Shown here piece after piece: positions 54,949-64,000 of a stretch of DNA of 64,000 bases (its first letter is position 1; each line of letters opens with the position of its first letter). The translations under genes were made by a program, and so were the position numbers. Origin of the DNA: Anomaloglossus baeobatrachus (taxonomy: Eukaryota; Chordata; Amphibia; Anura; Aromobatidae); assembly GCF_048569485.1 (NCBI RefSeq), contig NC_134353.1, positions 701,022,958 to 701,086,957 of the forward strand, written 5' to 3'. The notes beneath the pieces were generated by a model. The model did not search any database, was not told the origin of the DNA, and worked only from the letters and a program-made list of their open reading frames with translations.

Positions 54949-57481
54949 TGTCGCCCCAGGGACATCGATCTAGCTCCAGGGACGCCACAGGATCTTCTTT
55001 TGTATATGGCAACAGGTATGTCGGTTTTGTATATATGTGTCGTGACGCCACTCACGGTTTGCGGTCAGGAATATGGGTGACCGCCACTGCAAATTTAACG
55101 AGCATCTGGGGCTGATGGGGTCTGCAGTCAGATGGTATGGCCTCCCGTGAGTGAGGCTGGCCCCAGGTGCTCGGATGGGTAGGATAGTGGGTCAGGAATA
55201 ACTCAGGCTCAGTCCAAAAGTCTTTCAACTGCTTTTTACTCACTTCTAGATGTTTCTGTGAGCTGATGCTGCAATAAACCAGGTGAAACCAGGTATCTTT
55301 CAAGCCAGTCTGAGGGTAACACTTAGCTCGCCTTCCTAGCACTTGTTTTTGGATAACCCCCTGACCTGAAGTAACGTGGGGGTCTATCCAGGGAGTTGCT
55401 ATTGCCTTTTCTCCCTTTTTTGGACCGTTTGCCAGCAGCGTGGACCAGGTGAGATGGCTTCTGGCTCTGTCTCCTTATGGGTCCCTGCATTGCTGCTGAG
55501 GCTCGGACTTTGTATGGTTGGTGAGGTACTTGTAGTTCCCCTCACTGACAGATTTAGGAGATAGTTAAACTTGAGTCTACTCTCTGACTGACTGACTGAC
55601 TCGGTAACCGTTCTCCCCCGCCAATTGTCACCACACCGCGCAGGGTCTGACTAGTGTGAGTGCGTGTCTGCGTCTCCTAGCAACCGCTGCTCACCATTAC
55701 CAGACTGGCTCGCTCCACTCCTTTCCTGACGGCCTCTGCGCTTTAACTCCCAGCCCCTCCACTACACCCTTTGACAAGAATTGAAGGCCAGACCCCTCTA
55801 GGGACTGCCCAAGGGTCCCATCTAATGGTGTTGGAGACCTGGTGGCTATGTGTCTGTGCGTACACACCTCATTCTGGCCTTTAGGATTACCTGGAAGTAC
55901 TGTCCCAGCATGGTTGCAGTACTCAGTGGTGCCTGAACAGGTCAGGGGTGCCACATTCCCCCTTGGTTATCAACAACACGTCCTGGGGCTGCAAAGATAA
56001 GAAAAACGTAACACACATTTTTCCCACAAAGGGGAGATATTTACAAATAAACATACCAGGTACCATATCATCACCACCCACCAGTCTTTAACTCACAACC
56101 CGTATACTGAGTGATCACCAGTCCTTTGGTGACCTGGTCTTGGCCTGGTCTGCCGCAGACCATTCCGGCGACAGTTCTTTTTGTCCTGGTGGCATAGGGT
56201 AGGCCCCATAAACAGGCGTACAGGCTTCATCTTTGTTGGAGAGCAGGCCCCATAAACAGGTGTGCCCCCTTGGTGGTGCAGAACCATGCCGCTCAACAGG
56301 CAGACTCTGGTGTTGCTACCACTGAGGTAACTATGTATACTGCGAGAGTTTGTGGCTATAGCCAGTTCATAGCCTATGGTCCATATAAATTGCACATAAC
56401 CAGGTGGTAAGATTATCTGGAAAGTTTGCACAAAAGTCTTTGCGGGCACATTTTCTTGAACGTTACTTTAACTGCCATGAACAACATTTTTAACTTTACT
56501 TGTCAACTAACTCAACTATATAGACTTTCGCCTTCCAAGACCAGTGCTTGGCACTTCAGTGCACTGATACCTGTAGGTCGTGTCGTTGGTGTCCCCTGGC
56601 GGTGGTGACAACGGGGACCTGGTTGAGGCGGTGGGGGTGGAGCTTAGGCTCACTGAGGTTCCCCCTGGATGTGGCACCACATCTAAGGTGAACCAGCCTC
56701 TCTCCCCCATATGCTGCGTGAACTCCCCCACGTCCCCCATGTGCAGATCATGGCCAGGGTGACCCCGCTGTAAATGGGACTGCACGTCCCGCCGGGATAC
56801 AAAGATACCATCCTGCTACCAGATACCATTCACTCCTGCTTCTATGAAGCTCCACCCCTTTTTGCAATTGAACTCCTCCACTACTCTTAAGTGGAGGGGA
56901 CCTCTAGCCTGGTGTCTGGCCCGCCGCAGGGACTGCTTCTCTTGCAGGTTCCGGGCCTCTAACTCTTCACTCTCTGGGATGGGCTTCACAAGGGGGCATG
57001 GGTGCCTGGCTCTTACCCATCGTCGCTCTCTGCGGGCTGGCTTCCGCAGTGACATCACCTGGTCATCAGCGGGACACCAAGTAATGTAAGCGCTGGGACT
57101 TGCTGCAACCTGATTAAGTCGGGTCAGTGATGTGGTGTCGGTTGCTACTGGCAACAGGACCTGTTTTCCCTTCCTGGCGGAGGGTGCTGCAACTTCTTCT
57201 GGTTGATGGGGAAACAGCAGCGGTCGGGTAGTCTGTAGAACCTGTTCTCCCTCCCTGGCGGAAGGTGCTGCGACCTCTTCCGGTCGGTGGGGGAACAGCA
57301 GCGCGGCCTTGACTTTCTCATGGCCTCCCTCTCTTTCAGAGGGTGCTGCGACCTCCTCGGTCTATGGACCTGGTGGCTACGTGTCTGTGAGTACACACCT
57401 CATTCTGGCTTTTAGGATTACCTGGAAGTACTGTCCCAGCATGGGTGCACTACTCAGTGGTGCCAGGTCAGGGGCGCCACA
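54949..57481 (-). mobile_element. Degraded LTR retroelement with partial second LTR
   Basis: One LTR at 54949-55955 (TGTCGCC...TGCCACA, about 1007 bp). A partial second LTR at about 57365-57481 repeats its outer 115 bp (GTACACACCTCATTCTGG, CCTGGAAGTACTGTCCCAGC). A purine-rich tract next to the LTR on the minus strand (AACCAAGGGGGAATG) sets the sense as minus. The internal 1.4 kb has no gag or pol I recognise, only broken open stretches, one of them cold-shock-like. Clearly broken in several places; no clear target duplication. Confidence 0.6.
56516..57154 (-). pseudogene. Cold-shock-domain-like stretch inside the LTR element (fossil)
   Basis: Minus-strand open stretches contain, in order, a basic region (RRERRWVRARHPCPL, RNLQEKQSLRRARHQ), a stretch EEFNCKKGWSFIEAG and, separately, GIFVSRRDVQSH and DVGEFTQHMGERGW. 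The pattern FN..KGW.FI, then FV.RRDV, then EF....GERG resembles the first strands and the FVH-type motif of cold-shock nucleic-acid-binding domains (CspA, Y-box, Lin28 type). Broken. The assignment is by pattern recognition only. Confidence 0.4.
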
Positions 57482-57517
57482 CTATCTATACCCGCCCCTG
57501 TCTGCTTGTCTGGTCTT

Positions 57518-58113
57518 CCTCCCCCTGTCACTGTCATAGACGTTAATTCCAGCGCCTGTGCAGTACCATTTCTAAGTATTGCAGAAAACTCTTCACTAAG
57601 ATGGTGTCAGAGTCAGCGCCTGCACATAGCGCTATCTCAGGCAGCATCTTTGTGTAAACTGTCGTCCTTCTTTGGACTATCATATGCGCTATGCAAGAGT
57701 GTTGCACGTGCCCTCGCATCCTCTGCTCTTGTTGTGACCGCAGGAGTGCACGTGGTCAAAACAGAAGTGGAGACCGTCCCCAAAATCAGCTTACCGGTTT
57801 CGTGCGGCTCATGTTCTTCTGTGTGCAGTCTGTGGTGAGCTGATTTTGGGGGCGGTTTCCATTTCTGTTGTGACCGCGCATGCTCCCACAGTCAAATTGA
57901 GAGCAGAGGATGCAAAGGTGTGTGCGCCACCCTCACATAGCGCATATGACGGTCCAATGCAGAAAGACAGTCTTCACAAAGATGGTGCCGGAGATAGTGC
58001 TATGTGCAGGTACCGACTCCGACGCCATTTTAATGAAGTGTCTTCTGCATTATGTAGAAATATGATACTTCGCAGGTGCCATAATTAACGCCTATGACAG
58101 CGACAGGGGGAGG
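57518..58113. repeat. Long palindrome, arms about 275-300 bp
   Basis: The left arm from CCTCCCCCTGTCACTGTCAT (57518) to about 57815 and the right arm ending ATGACAGCGACAGGGGGAGG (58113) are inverted copies at roughly 80-85 percent, with a small centre near 57825 (CGGCTCATGTTCTTCTGTGT). GACCGTCCCCAAAATCAGCT pairs with AGCTGATTTTGGGGGCGG. Probably a foldback-type MITE. No coding. Confidence 0.75.
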
Positions 58114-58163
58114 TCAAATACCAGTGCATTGCTGTAACTTTACTTGCATATATACCTGAAATA

Positions 58164-58345
58164 CGCTGCCGCCCCACCACCGTGCGGAGCTGCCGCCCCA
58201 CCACCGTGCGGAGCTGCCGCCCCACCACCGTGCGGAGCTGCCGCCCCACCACCGTGCGGAGCTGCCGCCCCACCACCGTGCGGAGCTGCCGCCCCACCAC
58301 CGTGCGGAGCTGCCGCCCCACCACCGTGCGGAGCTGCCGCCCCAC
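58164..58345 (+). repeat. 24-bp minisatellite, about 7.5 copies
   Basis: The unit is GCCGCCCCACCACCGTGCGG plus AGCT, perfect copies. Because 24 is a multiple of 3, every frame stays open, giving RSCRPTTV and similar peptides on both strands. These are artefacts. Confidence 0.95.
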
Positions 58346-58545
58346 CTACACCCCACCTACTGTCTCCTCCCCAAAATCCTTTAGGATGTAAGCCTGCAAG
58401 GGCAGGGCCCTCTTCCCCCTGTGCTAGTCTGTCTATTGTAACGTGTACATGTATTCTGTATGTAACCCCCTCATGTACAGCACCATGGAATCAATGGTGC
58501 TCTATAAATAAACAATAATAAAATAATAATAAAATAAAACATCCA
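58346..58545 (+). mobile_element. L2-type LINE 3' end
   Basis: TGTAAGCCTGCAAGGGCAGG, then CATGTACAGCACCATGGAAT and ATGGTGCTCTATAAATAAAC with an (AATAAA)-rich tail. This matches the 3' end of the L2 at 42540-42704 (TGTGAGCCCTCGCGGGCAGG ... GGCGCTATAATAATAAA). Only the tail is left, and the 24-bp array directly precedes it. Confidence 0.85.
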
Positions 58546-59115
58546 ATCTCTGAAAAAAGTATAGTAAGATTCAGCATCCTAGTGCCAGTATAGCTCTGCC
58601 TTTACTATATATATATATGTATGAAAATCCAGATGGTTGACACCTTATGACTTGCATGTTTTCTATCTATCCACACCGTTCTCTGGCTCTATGAAGCCAG
58701 AGACGTCAATCAAAGAAGAGAAAAGGGTGAATGATAGAAGGAAAACAAAGCAGGTGGGAGGGTGAATTTAACTGATTGACCCCGACATGATGCATGAGCT
58801 CTTGTACTGAGTTTGAAAAGGCATTCTGTGCTGACAGCGTCCCTTTAAAAGTGCAGCTGTAGCCACCAAAAATGTACAGTCTCAAGCACCCAACCATATC
58901 ACAGAATAGATCACTGAGTTGTATGTTTATTTTTGTTGTATTGTTTAAATCCAATTCAAACATATAGCTGTTTTATAAAAGATTCGAAGATGCAAGACTT
59001 AATGGATCCACACACAATGGCTAAATGAAATAATGCACTTTACTGTAATAATAATGAGCAATACATACAAAAGAGAACTGAAAAAAAACATATAAAAGAT
59101 AGCAAAAGATAAAAG
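58546..59115. other. Unassigned AT-rich sequence
   Basis: Short TA repeat at 58605-58620. No recognisable gene or element ends. Confidence 0.5.
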
Positions 59116-59117
59116 TA

Positions 59118-60474
59118 CAGTTGAAACCAGAATTTTACATACACTATCTAAAAATACACATGTGCATGTTTTTCTCATTATTTGACATGAACTCAGAATA
59201 ATCTTTGCCTGCTTTAGGTCAATTAGAATGACCACAATTATTTATATTTGCCAAATGCCAGAATAATGAGAGCGATAAAAGGCATTTTTATTACTTTCTA
59301 CAAAGTCAAAAATTGTTTACATACAGTAAGAGCACTATGACTTTATACAATATGGGACAGCCCATATGACAATGTCATGTCTTTGGAAGCCTCTGATAGG
59401 TTTATTTGTAACATCTGAGTTAATTAGAAGCACACCTGTGGATGTATTTTAATGCACACCTGAAAAGCACTGCTTCTTTGTGTATCATCATGGGAAAGTC
59501 AAAAGAAATCAGCCAAGATCTCAGGAAGAGAATTGTGGACTTGCACAAGTTTGGTTCATCCTTGGGTACAATTTCCAGATACCTGAAGGTGCCTTGTTCA
59601 TCTGTACAAACAATTATATGCAAGTACAAACAAGATGAGAATGTCCAGCCATCATACCACTCAGGAAGAAGACGGGTTCTGTGTACCAAAGATGAACGTG
59701 CTTTGGTTAGACATGTGCATATCAACCCAAGAACAAAAGCAAAAGTCCTTGTGAAGATGCTGCCAGAAGCTGGTAAGATTGTGGCAGTGAAACTAGTACT
59801 GTATCGCCATGGGCTTTAAGTTCACTCTGCCAGGAAGAAGCCATTACTCCAAAAGAAACATAAAAAAGGCAGATGTTTGCAAATGCACACAGGAACAAAG
59901 ACTTTCATTTTTGGAGACATGTCCTGTGGTCTGACGAAAGTAAAATTGAACTGTTTGGCCATAATGACCATCATTACGTTTGGTGGAAAAAGGGAGAAGA
60001 TTTGAAGCCTAAGAACTCCATCCCAACTGTGTAACACTGGGGAGGCAGCATTAGGTTGTGGGGTTGTTTTGCTGCGGGAGGGACTGGTGCCCTTCTCAAA
60101 ATAGATGGCATCATGAGGAAATAAGATTATGTGGCAATACTGTAGCAACTTCTCAAGACATCAGCCAGGAACTTAAAGCTTAGGCGGAAATGCTTCCAAA
60201 TGGACAATGACCAGAACCATATTGCCACACTGGTTACAAAGTGGCTAAAGGATAACAAAGTCAATGTTTTGGAGTGACCACCACAAAGCTCTGATCTCAG
60301 TCCTATTTATAATTTATGGGCAAAGCTGAAAAGGCAGGTGCGAGTAAGGCAACCTAAAAACATGGCTCAGTTACACCAGTTCTGTCAGAAGGAATGGGCC
60401 CAAATTCCTACCAACTACTGTAAGAAGCTTGTGGAAGGATATCCAAAATGTTTGACTCAAGTCATACAGTTTAA
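59118..60474 (+). mobile_element. Sleeping Beauty/Frog Prince-type Tc1 relic
   Basis: The left end CAGTTGAAACCAGAATTTTA with CATACACT, flanked by TA, plus an inner direct repeat TTGTTTACATACAGTAAG near 59312, gives the IR/DR end of this Tc1 group. It is cut by the TTAA element at 60475. Its right end should lie beyond the window. Confidence 0.9.
59490..60474 (+). pseudogene. Tc1 transposase (Sleeping Beauty-like), decayed
   Basis: It starts MGKSKEISQDLRKRIVDLHK, with the first helix-turn-helix (LGTISRYLKVPCSSVQTIIC), the hook region (SGRRRVLCTKDERALVRHVH) and NPRTKAKVLVKMLPEAGK. After a stop near 59817 it runs on in other frames: CGLTKVKLNCLA-type decay of the first catalytic block, the glycine-rich box GGSIRLWGCFAAGGTGA, MDNDQNHIATL around the second aspartate, and SSDLSPIYNLWAKLKRQVRV, where the third acidic residue is changed. 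The end KCLTQVIQF meets the TTAA insertion. Several stops and frame changes. Clearly dead and older than the Tc1 at 24055. Confidence 0.88.
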
Positions 60475-61099
60475 CCCCTTCACCCCCGGCCACTAAAACA
60501 CCCTAATGACCGGGCCATTTTTTGCAATTCTGACCAGTGTCACTTTGACAGGTTATAACTCTGGAACGCTTCAACGGATCCTGGCGATTCCGAGATTGTT
60601 TTTTCGTGACATATTGTACTTCATGTCAGTGGTAAATTTAAACCGATAATTTTTGCGTTTATTTGTGAAAATTTAGGAAATTTTGCAAAAATTTTGAAAA
60701 TTTCGCAATTTTCAAACTTTGAAAATTTATGCCCATAAATCTGAGAGATATGTCACACAAAATAGTTACTAAATAACATTTCCCACTTGTGTACTTTACA
60801 TCAGCGCAATTTTCAAAACAAAATTTTTTTTCGTTAGGAAGTTAGAAGGGGTCAAAGGTCATCAGCGATTTCTCATTTTTCCAACAAAATTTAGAAAATA
60901 ATTTTTTTTAGGGACCACATCACATTTGAAGTGACTTTGAGAGGCTGAGGTGACAGAAAATACCCAAAAGTGACCCCATTCTAAAAACTGCACCCCTCAC
61001 TCTGCTCAAAACCACATCCAAAAAGTTTATTAACCCTTTAGGTGCTTCACAGGAACCAAAGCAATGTGGAAGGAAAAAATGAAAATTTTACTTTTTAAC

Positions 61100-62820
61100 A
61101 CAAAAATGTTACTTTAGCCATAAAATTTTCATTTTCACAAGGGAGAAAAGAGAAAGTGCACCCTACAATTTATTGTGCATTTTCTCCTGAGTACGCTGAT
61201 ACCCCATATGTGGTAAAAATCAATTGTTTGGGCACACAGCAGGACTCGGAAGGCAAGGAGCGCCATTTGAATTTTTGAACGCAAAATTAGCTGCACTCAT
61301 TAGCGGACGCCATGTCGGGTTTGAAGACCCCCTGAGGTGCCTAAACAATGGAGCTCCCCCACAAGTGACCCCATTTTGGAAACTAGAGTCCTCAAATATT
61401 TTTTCTAGATGTTTGGTGAGCACTTTGAACACCTGGGGGCTTCACAGAAGTTTATAACGTTGAGCCGTGAAAAGAAAAACATTTTTTTTTACTACAAAAC
61501 GGTTGCTTCAACTAGGTAGCTTTTTTTTCCACAAGGCTATCAGGAAAAAATGCACCATAAAACGTATTGTGCATTTTCTCCTGAGTACGCAGATACCTCA
61601 TATGTGGTGGAAATCAAATGTTTGGACACACGGCAGTGCTCGGAAGGCAAGGAGCGCCATTTGAATTTTTGAGTGCAAAATTAGCTGCACTCATTAGCGG
61701 ACGCCATGTCGGGTTTGAAGACCCCCTGAGGTGCCTAAACAATGGAGCTCCCCCACAAGTGACCCCATTTTGGAAACTAGAGCCCTCAAATATTTTTTCT
61801 ACATGTTTGGTGAGCACTTTGAACACCTGGGGGCTTCACAGAAGTTTATAACGTTGAGCCGTGAAAAGAAAAAATTTTTTTTTTACCACAAAACTGTTGC
61901 TTCAACTAGGTAGCTTTTTTTTTCACATGGGTATCAGCAAAAAATTCACCATAAAATTTATAGTGCATTTTTTCCTGAGTACGCAGATACCTCATATGTG
62001 GTGGAAAGTAATTGTTTGGGCGCATGGCGGGGCTCAGAAGAGAAGGAGCGCAATTTGACAGCAAAATTGGTTGGAATCATTAGCGGACGCCATGTCACGT
62101 TTTGGATACCCCTATGGTGCCTAAACAGTGGAGCTCCCCCACATGTGACCCCATTTTGGAAACTAGACCCCTCAAGGAGTTTATCTAGATGTTTAGCGAG
62201 CCCCAAGGGGCACCACAGAAGTTGATAATGTTGAGCCATGAATACAATTTTTTTTTTCCCATTACAAAACTGTTACTTGAACCAGGTAGCTTTTTTTTCA
62301 CAAGGGTATCAGGAAAAAATGCACCATAAAACGTATTGTGCAATTTCTCCTGAGTACGACGATACCTCATATGTGGTGGAAAGTAATTGTTTGGGCGCAT
62401 GGCGGGGCTCAGAAGAGAAGGAGCGCCATTTGACAGCAAAATTGGTTGGAATCATTAGCGGACGCCATGTCACGTTTGGAGACCCCCTATGGTGCCTAAA
62501 CAGTGGAGCTCCCCCACAAATTACCCCATTTCGGAACTAGACCCCTCAAGGAATTTATCTAGATGTTTGGTGAGCCCCTTGTACCCTCTGGGGCTCCACA
62601 GAAGTTGATAACGTTGAACCGTGAAAATTATTTTTTTTTTTTTTAACCACAAAATTTTTGTATCAACCAGGTAGCTTTTTTTTTTACAACGGTTTCAGGA
62701 AAAACTGCGCCATAAAACGTATTGTGCAATTTCTCCTGAGTACGCAGATACCTCATATGTGGTGGAAAGTAATTGTTTGGGCGCACGGCGGGGCTCAGAA
62801 GAGAAGGAACGCCATTTAAC
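61100..62820 (+). repeat. About 390-bp tandem repeat, 4.5 copies
   Basis: Successive TGAGTACGC words at 61188, 61582, 61975, 62351 and 62738 give spacings of 394, 393, 376 and 387. Units share CATATGTGGT, TTAGCGGACGCCATGTC and TGGAGCTCCCCCACAA. Units 1 and 2 are closest to each other, as are 3 and 4, suggesting stepwise duplication. Confidence 0.92.
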
Positions 62821-62869
62821 TTTTCAAACACACAGACGCGGTACAATGATCGGCCGCTGCAGGATGCAC

Positions 62870-63440
62870 GGTCGGATGAGATACAAAAAGCGTTGGGGAT
62901 ACGGAAAAAAAAAAAAGGTCACGCCAAAAATTGAGCAGGGATGCAGATCCGTTATGTGCATCCCTGATCAGCGCTCGGCGGGACGCACGGACGGACGCGA
63001 TACAAAAAGCGTCGCAAATACGGAAAAAGTCACGCCAAAAATTGAGCAGGGATGCCGATCCGTTATCTGCATCCCTGATCAGCGCTCGGCGGGACGCACG
63101 GACGGACGCGATACAAAAAGCGTCGCAAATACGGAAAAAGTCACGCCAAAAATTGAGCAGGGATGCCGATCCGTTATCTGCATCCCTGATCAGCGCTCGG
63201 CGGGACGCACGGACGGACGCGATACAAAAAGCGTCGTGAATACGGAAAAAAGTCACGCCAAAAATTGAGCAGGGATGCCGATCCGTTATCTGCATCCCTG
63301 ATCAGCGCTCGGCGGGACGCACGCGATACAAAAAGCGTCGCAAATACGGAAAAAAGTCACGCCAAAAATTGAGCAGGGATGCCGATCCGTTATCGGCATC
63401 CCTGATCAGCGCTTGGCGGGACGCACGGACGGATGAGGTG
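62870..63440 (+). repeat. About 111-bp tandem repeat, 5 copies
   Basis: TTGAGCAGGGATGC recurs at 62931, 63042, 63153, 63265 and 63369. Each unit holds GATCAGCGCTCGGCGGGACG and GATACAAAAAGCGTCG. As 111 is a multiple of 3, the frames stay open and give repeated peptides on both strands, which I do not accept as proteins. Confidence 0.93.
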
Positions 63441-63545
63441 TAAAAATGGACAGGATACAAGAAAAAAAAAAAAAAAAAAGTTATACTCACAGTACCAGGA
63501 GGATCACTGACCAGAAGAGCTGCAGAGGAACAAGAAGGCAGTGAG

Positions 63546-63660
63546 ATGGACAGCTTTACAGGAGCAGCAGGCAGGACGTTGAACAGATCAGCAGAAGGAC
63601 CCAGCGATGGAGGCAGATGTGATCGGGCCAGTGAAGACCTTGGACGACCCGTGAAGGCAG
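63546..63660 (+). CDS. Possible first coding exon of the TTAA element (tentative)
   Basis: ATG at 63546 opens 38 codons (MDSFTGAAGRTLNRSAEGPS, then DGGRCDRASEDLGRPVKA) ending at a good splice donor, CAG|GTAAGAGG (63660/63661). No domain is visible. It could be the start of a spliced transposase gene whose other exons lie beyond the window, or chance. Confidence 0.25.
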
Positions 63661-63960
63661 GTAAGAGGACGTCGGGGGGGAGCAGAGGGTGATGGGGGGG
63701 GGATGGGGAGAGGGGGGGCAGATGGGGGGGGCAGAGGGAGAGCAGAGGGGGCGGAGAAGCAAAAGCAGAAGGAAGGAACCTTGGAAGCAGATGACAGAGG
63801 AGGCAGGCAGAGCGCGTGGGGAGCAGATCGGGATGCCGGGGGGCAGATCGGGGCGTAGGGGGGGCAGATCGGGGCGTAGGGGGGCAGATCGGGGGGGCAC
63901 GGGCAGGGGCCTTCACGGGAGCGCGCAGGGGCCTTCACGGGAGCGCGCAGGGGCCATCGC
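63661..63960 (+). repeat. G-rich low-complexity tract
   Basis: Repeated GGGGGGCAGATCGGGGCGTA-like and GGGGGATGGGG blocks, with several runs of four or more G. G-quadruplex-prone. Proline-rich minus-strand ORFs are artefacts of composition. Confidence 0.85.
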
Positions 63961-64000
63961 CGAAGCGCAATACTTACCATTGGAGCAGGCGCGGTGACAG

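Larger units (their letters stand above)
60475..64000 (+). mobile_element. TTAA-flanked DNA element with a long tandem-repeat leader (continues past the window)
   Basis: TTAA at 60471-60474, then CCCCTTCACCCCCGGCC, opens a new element in the Tc1 coding region. TTAA targets are used by piggyBac and Kolobok elements, and a CCC start fits piggyBac-like ends; superfamily unproven. The first 0.65 kb is AT-rich single copy, followed by five units of about 390 bp, five units of about 111 bp, and a G-rich part with a possible first exon. The other end is not in the window. Confidence 0.55.

Noticed and set aside
58085-58518. RSCRPTTV and AAPPPCG-type repeat ORFs on both strands
   Set aside because: 24-bp array whose length is a multiple of 3, so every frame stays open by chance.
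62759-63295. Repeat ORFs of about 100-170 codons on both strands
   Set aside because: 111-bp array, also a multiple of 3. The peptides repeat exactly with the DNA and show no domain.
63302-63980. Proline-rich minus-strand ORFs up to 204 codons
   Set aside because: Compositional product of the G-rich tract and of the last 111-bp unit.

Overview
The window is vertebrate nuclear DNA built almost wholly from transposable elements and tandem repeats. I found no convincing host gene, tRNA or rRNA gene. The mix is L1-, CR1- and L2-type LINEs, two Tc1 families, PIF/Harbinger, hAT, a chromodomain Ty3/Gypsy element, TTAA-targeting DNA elements, and many CpG-rich hairpin MITEs. This fits a large anuran (frog) genome. 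That species call is inference from element content.

Layout. 1-5.1 kb: minisatellite-rich LTR-like sequence, a dispersed repeat holding a Tc1 tail, a solo LTR and two hairpin MITEs. 5.6-9.8 kb: a CR1 LINE with a nearly whole esterase-type ORF1 and a decayed ORF2. 9.8-12.4 kb: hAT and Gypsy remnants. 12.4-21.4 kb: MITEs, plus a complete-looking young Gypsy element (15418-21079) inside an older AT-rich repeat. 21.7-45.1 kb: one old L1 (L1-A, + strand) split by several later insertions. These are a Tc1 element (23685-30971), itself split by a full-length L1 on the minus strand (L1-B, 25097-30771); a CpG-rich MITE (33278-33836); and a Harbinger transposon (34951-44595), itself carrying an L2 LINE, a MITE and 2.6 kb of minisatellites. 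45.3-53.1 kb: MITEs, a 620-bp tandem duplication and a hAT-type element filled with a 31-bp minisatellite. 53.5-58.1 kb: related LTR elements, one with a cold-shock-domain-like stretch, and a long palindrome. 58.2-64 kb: an L2 tail, a Sleeping Beauty-like Tc1 relic, and the start of a TTAA-flanked element with a leader of tandem repeats that runs off the window.

Genes that look intact: L1-B ORF1 and ORF2, the Tc1 transposase at 24055-25077, the four-exon MADF-domain gene of the Harbinger element, and gag/pol of the Gypsy element. The Harbinger element carries the usual pair of genes for its superfamily (MADF/Myb-like DNA-binding protein and DDE transposase) in convergent orientation, but an L2 insertion splits its transposase.

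The most unusual signal is structural. The MITE family seen five times here, and the Harbinger element with its MITE derivative, carry arrays of hairpins. The stem sequences differ between copies, yet each copy's arms still pair with each other.
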